Origin: Cylindrotheca closterium
Lineage: Eukaryota > Bacillariophyta > Bacillariophyceae > Bacillariales > Bacillariaceae
Reading direction: 5' to 3'
Length of the DNA stretch: 64,000 bases
Assembly (NCBI GenBank): GCA_933822405.4
Contig: CAKOGP040001814.1
Span: 62,001 to 126,000 of the forward strand
The notes beneath the pieces are model-generated. The model was not told the origin of the DNA. It was given only the letters and a program-made list of their open reading frames with translations, and searched no databases. Position 1 is the stretch's first letter; the number at the start of each line of letters is the position of its first letter. Of the stretch, positions 11,130 to 23,800 are shown in pieces. The position numbers and the translations under genes were made by a program.

Positions 11130-13363
11130 CAACCATGTTCCACGCTTTGGAAATACAAACGAAGCTTTGAATCTGCTTCAAGGCACGCCTGACCAACTAC
11201 AAGAATACACACAAGGGTTGCTATCAACACCAATTCTCCTTGCTGTTCTTATCATGATATGGATACTAGTTTATGGGTCTTCAAGTGTTGCAGTGGCAAA
11301 CATTACGATTGGTTGGCAGGTAAGCCAGTCCCATTGCCAGAAGAACCGAACTACAGACAGCGAGAGATCGATTTGGAAAATAGTACGTCGGATGAAACTA
11401 ATTGGGAAGTGAGTGTATTCAAGAAAATCCAAGGATCTCGTACAGAATTGAGGCTGGGTCAAAACCGAAAGGGGGGTTTGATTGCGGTTCGCGTTAATGA
11501 GCAGGGTTTATTGTATGGAGACCTCCGAGTGGGACAGCGTATCATTTCTATCCACGGCAATCCCCCAGAAGAGAATGATGAAGAATCTAATGAAGAGGAC
11601 CATGACGGCACAAATGTATCTCAAGCTAAATTCTTGGTACAGAAGAAGATGAAGGGTGGAACTCGAAACCTTGTCCAAACTGTGAAAACGAAAACGAAAG
11701 ACATCGGTGGTGTCAAAAACAAAAAAACTCTCGCAGGTGCAGATAACGTTGCTGAAGGGATGAGAACCTTGATAGACCAGTAGGAAAAGTGACAGTTGTC
11801 GTGCAGGGCATATAGTACTCAAGCAGGACTCCCAGTATGCAGAGTGGAAAAATGAATATGATCAAGTGCTTCGGCAAAAGACTATCTTCGAGTCTCGATT
11901 GTTTCATGTTTTCTATTTGTTCTTATCATCTCGGGGGTTGATCTTTGGTCTACTGGGTACGTTTTGGTCCACCAATGTTGCTTCTGCCAAGTCCATCCAT
12001 TCACATCCCTATTTTGCTCCTAATTCAATCTATTTTAGCGTGACTGGTTTGGAATCTCCAATCGATAATAGAGTACAGATAGTCGATCTTGTTAAAGGAG
12101 AATTGAAAAAAGGCGTCCATTTGCTGGATGATGCCTTGCGTGTAAGCCAATCGATCAAGAACGATGTCAACTCACTGCTGGTTTCGCTGAATGGGATTTG
12201 CCCTGCCTAAGCGAGCCAAATCTGCTCTAATCTCAACGATCCCAGCAGTTGTCCGAGCCTTGATGGTCTCAGTATCGTTTATCAGGTGCATCAGGCCATT
12301 TCTTACCTTCAAGACGATTCGTCCCATGACCAAGAGATTCAATATGCACGCAGCGCACTAGACGACATTGCCACCCAGACTGCTGATGTGGACACAAATC
12401 TAGATCCAGTCAATCAAGCACTCGCTGGAGTATTGGCTCTGGCTATCATTGTGATTCTGGTTAGCATTGTCCTTTACATGGTACTGTTCGTTCCAAGGAT
12501 TCCGGATTTTACCAGATCCGCTGTGGCACTCCACCAAGCACAATGGCGAATGTGGAAGCAGTATTGAAGGAGTGGATGTTTATTTCTGTGAAGCCTCCAA
12601 TATTTTGACCAAGTTCAGTGATTTGCTCACTTGCAGATTTTGGCATCCGATCTATGCCCAGCTTGCACACGAGACACTTTGCTATCAGGGCATGGATGCT
12701 TTATCGGCTAATACGAATGCACTTTTCGTGATTCTCTGCATGTCGCTACTTATCATGACATTTCGAGTTGCACTGTGGGATGCTGTAAGCTCGCCATTGC
12801 AACAGGCATCGGAGGACAAGGAGAAGGAAGACCCGGATAAAATAATGAGGACGGGGAGCAAGAAACGAATGGGCGATTTTTTAGCGTCGAAAATACGATC
12901 CCCATGAAGAAGGATAAGAAGAAAAAGAAGCACAAACCAAAGCACATTGTACTGGAAAAAGGCATAGACGCGACGTCTGATGAATCCCGTGATCAACTCG
13001 GAAGGGCTTGGGACAGCTCACGAAGCAGAAGGAGAGGTATCACAAAAGCGAAAGAAAAAGGTTCACAACAACAACAAAAACAAGAAAAAGAAGAGACCTT
13101 CGTTTCGAGAAGGCGAAAGAGTAGAAGAAGTCCACGATCAAGCAACAGAGCCCAATGGCAACGTCAGAGTAGTCCAATGGGAACGTGAAACTGTCGAAGC
13201 TGAGGGTGTTGCAGTCGATCCCGAATATCCCGATAATAAAAATAGCAAAAAAAGAAGAAAAGAAGCGCGGGCGTCACTGGAAGATTTTGACCATGAACGA
13301 GAAGCCGAGGAAGCAGTTCAGAAGAGACGATTGTCTGAAATTGTGACGTTTGTAGTACGATAG
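11130..13363 (+). pseudogene. multi-pass membrane protein gene with PDZ-like insert, decayed copy B
   Basis: Pieces of one protein lie in order in changing frames: TPDQLQEYTQGL and a membrane segment (about 11225-11280); a frameshift into FKCCSGKHYDWLAGKPVPLPEEP; a PDZ-like stretch (about 11430-11620) with GGLIAVRVNEQG and DLRVGQRIISIHG; a Lys-rich linker ending at a stop (11781); a second membrane segment (about 11895-11960); a loop with NLDPVNQALAG; a third membrane segment (about 12425-12495); then a deletion of about 410 bp relative to copy A, joining into the CEASNILTKFSDL block; a last membrane segment; and a long Lys/Arg-rich tail to 13363 that shifts frame. DNA identity to copy A is high over 12390-12840. 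The many breaks make it a pseudogene. Confidence 0.6.
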
Positions 13364-13811
13364 CAAACCATGTTCGTTTTACATAAGATAGCTCATTGTT
13401 TTACGTGATAGTACCTAGCTTGGAGGTCAGCACTGTCCGATTTGCAATAGCTGATATATCGTCTAGAAGCTCCAGTGTTGATACGAAGCTCACTTTTTTC
13501 TTCGTGATTGAAAAGCGAGCGAAATTCGTCCTTTTTTACAACGTTCGCCAATAATATTGTGTTGAAACATGTGTTCACTCGATAAATTCCAAGATAGATT
13601 TATTTATTGACGGCGACCAACTGATCAATGCATGCAACGCACGAATCTCGAGACGGGAGCTGCAACCAAGCTGCAGCTGCAAGTAGAGTATTCATGAGGT
13701 GCTGCAGTACCAGATTGATTGTAATGAAATAAATATCGCAAAAGTGGTTCTTGGTTGTTTAGTCTATCGAGCTTCTAGGTGTTTATAAATTGCTGTGGAC
13801 GCTCTTGCTTC
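13364..13811. other. intergenic
   Basis: AT-rich sequence with no supported gene. It separates the 3' end of the membrane-protein pseudogene from the 3' end of the orphan gene at 13812. Confidence 0.4.
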
Positions 13812-14447
13812 TTAGCTGGATTGTTCTTCCATTCTCTTTTTATTAAGATGGATAGAATCAACACAAAGACTATCCTCAATTCGATGTCTGAAGTCATGCT
13901 TTGGCGTGGGCTTTGTCTTGTCTTCCTCCGAAATTGTATGAATCTTCGTTTTCCCTTGCGCGGATAGCCTTTTCAATGGAATGGTCGTTGTGGTCGTTGC
14001 TTCGAACAGTTCACTGTCCTCCTCGAAATCATCAACCTCCTCCTCGCAATCACCCTCGGCGGGATTCAACCGTTCTTTATCGGAGGCTGGTACGTGTCTT
14101 TTCTTGGCAAGATGGAGTGAGTCCATCTCCAGGATGTTACCTCTCAGTGCCTTCATATCGTCCGCAGTTCCTTCAAATTGGAACTCGTTGCGGAAATCCA
14201 TATTTTTGGGAACGATCTTGTCATGGTGGTTGCTGATGTTCAAGATGTTGAAGTCTTTCGTTGACTTGGCTTCGTTTCTGCGTGAGTGCGTGTGGCTGTC
14301 GTCAGAAATGTTCATGGTGTGTGAGTTTTGTTTGTTCGGTTTGATTTTGTGAGAATTGGGAATTTGTGTAGTCTTGCTTGTGACTCCGACTTCTGGTCTG
14401 AGCGTGGAAATTGTCGCGTGGCTGAACACGTGTGGGTCTTGGTTCAT
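13812..14447 (-). CDS. hypothetical hydrophilic protein
   Basis: A 211-residue open frame from the ATG at 14447 (MNQDPHVFSH); an upstream GTG at 14456 is in frame but unlikely as a start. There is no membrane segment or signal peptide. The composition is rich in Lys, Glu, Asp, Thr and Ser, with an acidic run EEEVDDFEEDSELFE near residues 133-147 followed by TTTTTIPLKR. Two similar short stretches, DSLHLAKKR (about 110) and DSIHLNKKR (near the C-terminus), look like a repeated motif and could be a basic linear signal. I recognise no family. The gene is intronless, and its neighbours give no hint of function. Confidence 0.5.
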   Translation of the reverse strand: MNQDPHVFSHATISTLRPEVGVTSKTTQIPNSHKIKPNKQNSHTMNISDDSHTHSRRNEAKSTKDFNILNISNHHDKIVPKNMDFRNEFQFEGTADDMKALRGNILEMDSLHLAKKRHVPASDKERLNPAEGDCEEEVDDFEEDSELFEATTTTTIPLKRLSAQGKTKIHTISEEDKTKPTPKHDFRHRIEDSLCVDSIHLNKKRMEEQSS

Positions 14448-15065
14448 AACCGGCACGTTAATTATGCAGGATCGAAGGTGCGAAGCAAAATGACGGGCAA
14501 ACGCCTCCCTTGATAAATGATTGATTCAAGTCACACCGCAGAACATGTTCAACAATAGCTTGCGAGTGATTAAATTTCTTGGATCGCGTATGTTGGAGTG
14601 TCAAGGTAATGGACTTCTTCTCACAGCTTAGATGTTGAAAATGAGAAAATTCTGCCCTCATGGCTAACATATATCATAGGCAAATAAAGACAAGACGACA
14701 AATGACTCGCACTGGTAAGACTACAAGTCCAGCAGGTTTTCGCTTCGAAATGGGCCAATGGTGACCTGTTAGTTGTTGTTGTGCTTGTACTCCGTAAATT
14801 CGTTAGTATAGACCTGCTTCTAACGGTGCTCGAAGATAGTGTATAGGTTATTTTGAGACATTATTTTGAGACAAAAGGCTATAATGTAACCCATATACAT
14901 ATATGCCTCTAGTTTTAGGTTGACGACTGTCTCTCACAATTGTCAGATCAAGTGGTGGCCGGTGGCCGGTGTTGCTGATGATAGTATAGGTCAATTGCAT
15001 GTCTCCCAAAATTCGTTCCAAGACACATTTCAAATCTCTTGCAAATGTCAATGGCCATCATTACT
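14448..15065. other. intergenic
   Basis: No gene supported. The region holds the upstream flank of the orphan gene (ending 14447) and the 3' flank of the ADP-ribosylglycohydrolase-like gene. A near-duplicate TTATTTTGAGACA occurs twice near 14849 and 14862. Confidence 0.4.
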
Positions 15066-16798
15066 TTACAACGTAGCAATCAGATCACTCACTTCCTTAT
15101 CAATCGCTTTTTTGGCGCACAAGTCGTCCACAAAGGGTAGGCCCTCGACTCCGTAGGCAGCCCCCAAAATGGCCCCTAACACTGCCCCTCGAGCCGTACT
15201 GTGACCACCAATCATGACATTTTGCAAGAGCGCCTTGCGAGGGTCATCGGTGCCATATTTGTAAGCTAAATAGAGTACCACCGTAAAGGCTTGTTCGCAA
15301 TAACACATGGTGGACAGTCGGGAATTCTCACGGTCGCCACATCCAGCAACATCTTCGTCATCCTCTACTGTCGCAATCAACTCATGGACCAAGTCTTTGG
15401 TCGTCGTACCGGGCGGCAGCAATTCCATGTGTTGGAGCCACTTTTTATCCTTTGGAATCCGACCAGGACCTCCCTTTCCTACATAGGAATCACGCAGTTC
15501 CCGGCCGGTAATTTTGGGTGGCCGCAGTTTGTCCATGGCTCGATCGAGCGATTCCTTCAAGGGTGCTCCTTTCCATAATTCCAACAATAAGGGAGCCAAT
15601 ACGGACACGGTCGCCGTGACGGTAATGGAACGGTGGGTGAGCATGTGATGTTCGACTGCCCGACCAATGAGCAAGGCTTCCGGTTCATTGGCGTAGGCAG
15701 CCATGGTGGGAATGCTCATGACCACTCCGTCCAAAGAACCAATGCTCCATTGCTACACACATATATACATATACATGCAAACACGCATGGATAAAACATT
15801 CATAATGATATTGGAAAAAGGATATGAGACAATGCGTTGTAGGATGCAGTATATACCATTGACAAGTCATGGTGTGCTGTCAAATCCAACTTTCGTCGTA
15901 GTCGTCTTCGTTTTGTCACTACTATGAATACTTACATCACGTTGATTTTTGGGACAGTCTCGCAATGGCTTTCCTTGGGATGCCATTTCAAAAAAGTGTC
16001 TCACATATATATCCATGTACACATCGTTGTGATTTAACAATTGATCAGGGTCATTTTTGGGATCCGGTTTGGTCTTCATGTATTCCACAAAGCGTTGCAA
16101 GAATTCGTCGGGATCGTATCCATCTCGACCAGCAGGAGCATTCGTTTCGGCAAGATATCGCATGGCCAATCGAGCAATGCACGAATTGACCGTATTTTGT
16201 CCCTTTTGGAGCGTCGCGTGATAATGTACCCGTGAGTCTTCCGTCACCCCAATGTAGTTGCCATGTTCGTCTCGTCGGGCTTCAATTTCTTCCTTGGTCA
16301 ATTTTTGGGCTTCTGTGGCCAAGGAATTCCCCGTATAGAATCGAGCCTTGTCGTGCATAATGTCAATGGTTCCAGAATAACTCATTCCTTGGACCACTAT
16401 TGGTGTGTTGTTTGTATATATATATATATATGTTTTGAGAATGGAAAGAGAATGGAAACAAAAATCTGTGTGAGCGCTGGAATTCTTTCATGATAATTTC
16501 AAATTGATCTTCATCCTCATCATCATCATCGTCGTGCTGTCCTGCAAAGATGTAATGTGGCTGGAATGATAATAACAATAATAATAATAACAATAATACT
16601 ATAATACGTACTCGATTCCGCATGCGTCGATTTGGGAGCCATCATTTCGGCAACCTCTCCATAATCCGCCCGTAGCTTGGTGGGAGAATAGAACCAATGT
16701 GCTGGCATGGCGACGGCGTCTCCCACCAACATTCCATAGAGACTTGCGGCAACTCTTTTCTTGTCAATAGTAATATTAGCAGTAGATGATGATGCCAT
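15066..16798 (-). CDS. ADP-ribosylglycohydrolase-family protein, three exons
   Basis: Exons on the - strand are 16798-16612, 16396-15936 and 15752-15066; introns are 16611-16397 (GTACGT...TAG, with ATT and TA microsatellites) and 15935-15753 (GTAAGT...TAG). The joined frame gives 444 residues. The N-terminus VAASLYGMLVGDAVAMPAHWF matches the family's first glycine-rich block and GGHSTARGAVLGAILGAAYG its last; ESMVQGMSYSG lies between. Classical ARH enzymes remove ADP-ribose from proteins using two Mg ions held by acidic residues. Here the positions of those residues appear as His, Ser and Thr (see findings), so catalysis is doubtful and a J1-crystallin-like role is possible. No targeting peptide is obvious. 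It is divergent from the lipase gene at 17359. Confidence 0.8.
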
Positions 16799-17358
16799 GA
16801 TTGTGAGTTATGGTCTCTGAAAGCAGGACGTCGTGGTGTAATGGCGATTATAAGCTCCAAGATCTTTTGCAAAAGCTGCCCAAGCTTCGTTTCAGAAGAT
16901 TTGAGAAGAGTTCCTCGAACATCCTGAAACGTCATTTTGGTCATGGAAGTCGAATCTTGTTTTGGACTGGTTGGACTCCAAATCGGCTCGTCATCGATCT
17001 CGTTGATGGCATTGTTCTCTGCATTTCTAAAAGACCCATCTGATCAAGTAACGGACCTATCGGAACCATCTGCTCGGGTGATGACATGCAACGAGATGTG
17101 ACACTGCGTCATAGAAACCCGGAAATTCAGCGGAAACTTCGCCACTCCTTTCAACTTTTTCCGATCGGCGGAGGAAGAATATGTCAAGTGGCAAAATTAT
17201 CAATGCCAACCAATTCGAAAAACAGCTCATCATTCAATTCAGTTCATCCATCTCAATCAGAAGAATAAAAGGTCAACGGTAACAAAATTAAATCAATCAC
17301 GACTCGGGCCTCCTTGGAAGCATACAGCATTAACAATTCACAAATCAAATCAAACGAA
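16799..17358. promoter_or_regulatory. divergent intergenic region between the ARH-like and lipase genes
   Basis: About 560 bp between two divergent ATGs (16798 - and 17359 +) must contain both promoters and both 5' UTRs. I see no convincing TATA box. Open frames here are short and lack any family signal. Confidence 0.5.
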
Positions 17359-20300
17359 ATGAAGTTCAATCGAAAACGACAAGAGCCCACACCTTCTCCG
17401 ATCCTTCAGCCATCATCGGAAGAAGAAGAAAACAATACGATTCCGCCAGAGCATCACGATGAAATCTACGATTACTATTTCAACGAACTGATACCGGCAT
17501 TGCTCTCGGCCTTTCCCATTCTAATGCATCGTTTATTCCTCGATTCCAAGGCTCAGATTAGTCTTTGGATAGGAAGTGCCTATCATTTTTTCTTGCCCGG
17601 ATGGACGTTTCCTCAGCAGCCGTATCAAATAGGAGGAGGAGGAGGAGAAGCCCTTCATCAGCGGATCGCTCTGAAACTGGCTCAACTTTGGGAACGAGCG
17701 CCTCCGTCGGAAGAGCTAACGGCCCCCCTCCATCAGCTCCTCAAAAACTTTGACCTCAATGGCGACGGCGAAATCAGCGCGTCCGAGTTGGTCAACATGA
17801 CGGAACTGGTGGCCATTTTGCAAAACAATACCCAACAATTACTAAAATACCAACGGGAGATTCAACAGTCGGCCAAGGTTCAAACCTTTTGGGTTTGGTT
17901 GTCTCGCGAATGGCCCTTGTTGGATTGGAAATTGGGAGTCTTGTTGTGGCGGAGTTTTGGAGGTGTGCTTTTGGTATTGGCCGTCTTGTCCATTGTGCCA
18001 GGTCGATTGCATTCTCTTTCGGGAAAGATTTTGCGATGGCCCATTCTGCTTATGACATACCTTATAATAGCGGTGGAACTCATGGTGTACATCTGGATTC
18101 GATTGGGGATTCGGCTGGCCGAGACTCTCATTGCCAATCCAAATCATCGGCAATTACGCCGCAAAATGGCCCAAGCCGAGTCGTATCCCGACTGGTACCA
18201 ATACGCTGCCGCCTTGGATTTGTCCCAACGACGAGATAGGTGGCAAAAACACAACGATGTGGCGACCGGCTATATTTACAACTGGCAACTCATTGAACAA
18301 CTGATCAAAGACTTGAAGGAAGCCCGCGCGAAAAAGGATCCCCTCTTGGCCTTGGCCGTACTAAGACAGTGCACCCGCAAAAACATCGGGGGTGTCATGA
18401 GCGAGGATCTCTTTTCTTACACCAACACGGGAGAACCAAAGTACATTGTATCGGAATTCATTGACGAGGTGACGACCACCTTGAATTGGATTACCGACGA
18501 TGCTGTGGATGGTATGGGGGATCGCAAGCGAGCAAATTCATCCGACACGTCGTCCTCTTCAATTTCCAAATACAACAAAAACTTGCATCAAAAGATTGTG
18601 GACGAAAAGGACAAGATTTGGAAATCCATTGAGAGTTGGGCCACCTTGAACTTTGATCATTCCAAGAATGAATCAGAGGACCATCACAAAACCAATGATC
18701 GACGACCGAGTAACGGAAGCACGGATACCATTCCTCTTAGCGAGAGTGCTGCCAACAGCTATGCGGCTGCAGCTTCTGCTGCTGCCAACAACACCATGAC
18801 TAGCAAAAAGCGACAGCATCACGTTCTCCAACTTCAGGAATTCCTCAAGGCCGCTCGAGCGGCCTACGGAAGGACGGCGCTTTGTCTTTCCGGAGGAGCC
18901 GCCATGGGATGTTATCACTTTGGACACTTGTATGGATTGATGGAATGTGACGCACTCCCTCATATCATTTCGGGAACTAGTGCGGGAAGTGCCATTGCGG
19001 CACTGGTGTGCACGAGAACCAATGAAGTAAGTAAAGATGCACACTTTCATTGGAAAAGACTCATTATCATGATTCTACCAGCCAAGAATACACCACCATA
19101 ATACCATTCCAAACTCACTCTTTTTTCATTTTCGCTTGCACTTATTGCACTTGCAATTTATAGGAAATCAAGCGAGACTTGAATCCCGAAACGGTTGCAT
19201 CCAAGATGCAATTCTTCACCCGCCCCTGGTCCGAACGATTCAAGTCCCTATGGAAGAATGGTCACATGTTTGCCTATGACGATTGGCACAAAATGGCCCA
19301 ATGGTTCAGCAGCGATCTCACCTTTCAAGAAGCCTACGAAAAGACCGGACGCGTCATGTGCATCACCTTGGCATCTACCACCAAAAAGGCATCCCCCATT
19401 CTTTTGAATCACCTCAATGCACCCAACATTACGATTGCATCTGCAGTTGTGGCGAGTGCCGCAGTTCCTGGGTTTGTTGCGTAAGTATGCTTTGAATTGG
19501 ATTGGATTGGATTCGTTCATTCTTTCATTTTCCTTCATTGAGTCAACCACTCACACATGTCTGATTCATCACTTTTTCTACTTAATTTTGACAATATTTA
19601 CAGACCCGTTCGATTAACAATGAAGGATTCGGATGGAAACATTATTAGTGCAGGAGACGAAGAATACTTTGATGGGTCCATTTTACATGACATTCCGATT
19701 GCGGGGCTCGCGGAAATGCTGAATTGTCAATTCTTCATTGCCTGCCAAGTCAATCCACACATTGTGCCGTTCTTTTTTAATTCCAAGGGGGCAGTCGGTC
19801 AACCAAGTCGATGGTCCAGTGGAGAACAAGCTTGGAGTTGGGTAAGTCTAATCTCTTTTGCGTTTGTGGTGGAAAATTTCTGTAATGAAGGAATGAATCG
19901 ATGAATCAATGAATCAATCGAGAAAACTAATGATCTTGCTCTTGTCTTTTGTCTCTACTTGTAGCGTGGAGGATTTTTGTTGGCGGCATTGGAGCTCTAT
20001 CTGAAGAATGATATGAAGGCCAAGTTCATCTTTTTGAACGATTTGGAAGCCGCCGTTGGTTTTACATCTACCATGATGACACAACAATGTAAGTTGTTTG
20101 GGAGGTTCCTTTTACCCTTTTCCCATTGGACAAACAGTAAATCTCACACTTTCCATTATTATTATTTTGCGACTGTATAGTTCACGGATCTACCACGATT
20201 GTTCCTCACGTTCAGTTTTGGGACTATTTCCGGCTCTTTAGTGATCCGGACCCACAAATGATTGAACGTTGCATGCAAATCGGTTCCGTTGCAGCCTACC

Positions 20301-20581
20301 AACATGCTGCCATGATCCGATCCCACTATTGCATCTCCGATACTCTGGAGGATTGCATTGCTCGTTTGGGCCATCGCGATAGCAATGGAGTGAAAAGTTA
20401 TAAACCCAGTCGAAGAGCATCCTTTGAGACCAATGAGCAAATCTCGAATGCAGTGGCTCATTTGCATCGGCCTACCTCGTTTGATCCCAAAAAGATGCCA
20501 GAAGTCATCAGTGCTGCTTTGGAAATGAGATTGGCGGAAAGCGATAGCAGCAGCGACATGTCCGAAGACAATTCTTTGTGA
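17359..20581 (+). CDS. patatin-like triacylglycerol lipase (SDP1/Tgl-type) with EF-hand, five exons
   Basis: Exons 17359-19026, 19164-19480, 19604-19841, 19965-20088 and 20181-20581 have GTAAGT donors and (T)AG acceptors and join in frame to 915 residues. Order of parts: disordered N-terminus; one canonical EF-hand loop (D132-E143, DLNGDGEISASE); two hydrophobic segments (about 185-250); a DUF3336-type block (QAESYPDWYQYAAALD to CTRKNIGG...EFIDEV); a Ser/Asn-rich insert; and the patatin fold with oxyanion loop G512-G517 (GGAAMG), nucleophile S541 in GTSAG and catalytic D685 in FDG. DUF3336 plus patatin is the layout of plant SDP1 and yeast Tgl3/4/5, which release fatty acids from lipid-droplet triacylglycerol. 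The EF-hand suggests calcium control. The first in-frame ATG is at 17359. Confidence 0.9.
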
Positions 20582-20829
20582 GACTGCTAATGCCTTCCAT
20601 AATAATGGTAGCAGGTACAAAGGATACCTGTGGCGACCTTGAACAAGCAACAATAATAACTCCTGCAAGTTACAAGTATAATTACACATGTTTCCAATGA
20701 TAAATAAGTGAAGTAACGAAAATTATTTTTCTTCACAAAGTTTTTCTAGTCTCTGCGGTGGTGGGTGTTGACGTCCTCGTCGCAACTCCCATTGGAAGTC
20801 CATCTGATTCAATGTAGCAATCCTTTCTG

Positions 20830-23800
20830 GATTTAAAGTCGAAGGCTTACTATCCAAGTGCAGTTTGTACTGGTGACGTTGTCACTTTACCCATGCTCCA
20901 ACCCGATGAAGCTGAACGGACCCTGGGAGTCATGATGGCCCCACTTGAGACCGGAACTGCACAACACCTTCCCCTGCGGGAGAAGGCCAAGAACTGGGCA
21001 GCCAAGTTCCGTCCCCAACATCTACTTTGCTATGACGTTCTTCCCTTGCTCAAGGCAACCGCCTTGAAAACTTTGGAGTACGCGATGCCCCTTTCCACAC
21101 TGGGCCGCTCCGACTGGGTGTCCATCATGTCACCGATCCTCCAAGCAAGTTTGCACAAAGCTGGGGTTTGCCGTTCCTTTCCCCGCGTCGTGGTCTTTGC
21201 CCCTCTGAAGTACCAGGGATTGGGTATCCCGTATCCCTTCGCCCTTCAAGTCTTCCACCATCTCAGTGTTCTGATGCGCCATTCGGCCAACCGTACCAAC
21301 ACCGGCCAGTACCTGGAGGCCAACCTACAGTCCCACCAACTCGGAACGGGCACCTCCTTTCCCCTTCTTCAACAAGAACCCACCAACACCGGGATCCTTG
21401 CCTCCGTAACATGGCTCAAACGGGTTTGGATCGAGCTTGACTCATCGGGCATCAGAGTCAAGATCTCCTCCCCTCCCTTGTCTCTTGATGGACATCTTCA
21501 TCGATGCCTTGGTCAACCAAGAGGACTTGCTGTGGCTCAACTGGTGCTGCCAATATCTCCAAGTCATCACCCTCTCGGAACTCACCACCGCCGACGGGTG
21601 TTCCCTGACGGCAGCTTCTCTTGCCGGCCAACCCTCCGGACATTTTGTGACCAGCTACAATTGGCCCCGAACCCGACGCCCTGGCCCCTCTCACTGGGAC
21701 CTATGGCGACGCGTCCTCTCTCAAGCTGTTCTCCGCCCCTACAGCCGTCGTCGCCGATTGTTGAAGCCCCTCGGACCGTGGGCTGATTCGCTAGACCAAT
21801 GGACCTGGCTCTTCTCTCACACCGCTTTGATCCTCTTCCATCGGACAGACAAAAACCTGGCAATCTACCAACCCATCAACTCGCGTTCCCATAAGACCTT
21901 CCGCAGGGATCTTCACCACACCTGGACAGGAACCCTTCCCGGGGACGTCCAACGGGCATCAGTCAACCTTCACCCACGGACAGCCTACGTCACTGTCACG
22001 GGCACAGCCCCTGTAGATCCACCAGATCAGGAGTCCCTGCCAGCCTCGATCCTTCACATCTGGAGGGAATTGGCAGCCGACATGGACGACGACTGGGGAT
22101 GGGTCCCGGAATACGTCTCCATTGAGGGTGACAAATAAGTCCTACTGGAGGCACTGCAGAAGGGAAAGCTACGGGTGATCAGCGATGGCTCCTTCAAGCA
22201 ACAAGTGGGCACAGCCGCAGTCCAGCTACGAACTAGACGAGGAGGGCACGTCATCTGGATCAAGTGCCGTACACCTGGTAAACGAGAGGAGCAGAGTGCG
22301 TACCGGAGTGAACTTATTGGTCTGTTAGCTGGTATCTTGGTGGCTTCTTGGCTCCGCCTACGCCAACAGTCCCTCGCCAAGCCACGAGTCCGCGTGGTGT
22401 GTGATGGGATTGCCGCGCTTCGCCAGGCCTTCTCGACTTGGCCGCTGTCTCCAACCGCCCCACACTTCGATCTCTTGTCCTCCATCCGCGAGGCCCTCCA
22501 AGTTTCCAACATATCCTGGGCCGAACAACACGTGGGCTTCCATGCTGACCAAACCAAGACATGGCGACAGATGTCTTGAGGTGGACGACATTGCCCAGGG
22601 CTACGCCGATGAGCTGATAGCCACCGAGGACACGATCGCCAGAAACCCCAAGTTCTTCTCCGAACCCTGTGCTCTCTACATTGACAATGAGAAGGTCTCC
22701 TGCCTGGCCTTGGCATCGGTCGACGAAGCCGTTGTCCTGCCGGAATTGATGGACTACTGGGCAGCCAAAGGCCGCCTCGCTCCCGAGACCTTCCGATTGG
22801 TGGACTGGCCGGTCGTGCACCAAGCGATGAAGTCTCTGAAGCCCGCCGAACAGCGCTTCATCACAAAACACACCGTTGGGATGTGCGGTGTCGGCAAGTT
22901 CCGTAAACGATGGGGCCTCGACTCCAAGAACCGATGCCCCTTTTGCGGACTGGAGGAATACCACCTACATGTCTCCCGCTGCCCTTCCGACCGGGCCAAG
23001 ACCCAGTGGCAGCTCCTACTCCAAGAACTCCAAGAATGGTTCCAGTCCACCACCACTGCTACACCCATCGCCCAATTCCTCAGGGCCCTTCTTCGCACCC
23101 CCCTAACAACCAGCCTCAAACAGAGACTCCGTGGTACCGCCTACACGGAATGTCTTCTTCCGCCCTCACCCAAGTCTGTGAGGCTCAACTTCGCCTTGGC
23201 CCCCAATGTCTCCTCGAAGGCCTTCTCGTCCACGGCTGGGCCGACCTCCAGCAATAATTCTACCGCGAGAGCGGTAGTCGCCGATCCGGTAGCCGCTGGG
23301 CTGCCAATCTATCTCGACAGCTCATCCTTATCGGTAAAGGCATGTGGAAGCATCGCAATGATGTCTTTCATTCTGACGACAACATCGTCAACCAACAGCG
23401 CGCGACTGCTCTCGATCGACGCATCCACGAAGAGTTTGACATGGGTCTTCGCGACCTACCTCGGAACCTTCGCCCTGCCATCCGTCGATCCCGCCTTGTA
23501 GACGTCCTCCGACTCCACCTGGCGGACAAGGAGGAATGGGTCCTCGTCATCTCCGAAGCCCGCCGCAAAATCAGACAATCTCTTGCAGGCAGGCGACGAT
23601 TGATGTGGGAACTGACCCACCCTACTCCTCGCCCAGCAGCCCCCTGACTTACTTGTCTACATATTTACCAAAGTGATTCTGGTACCGGTACATCACAAGC
23701 CACACGTACCCCAGTCTAACACATACATATTCTCCACCCCACCTTGCGTGGGAGAGCCGATCGTCCCTTGACACTTTCGACTTGCGAGCAACGTTCCTCT

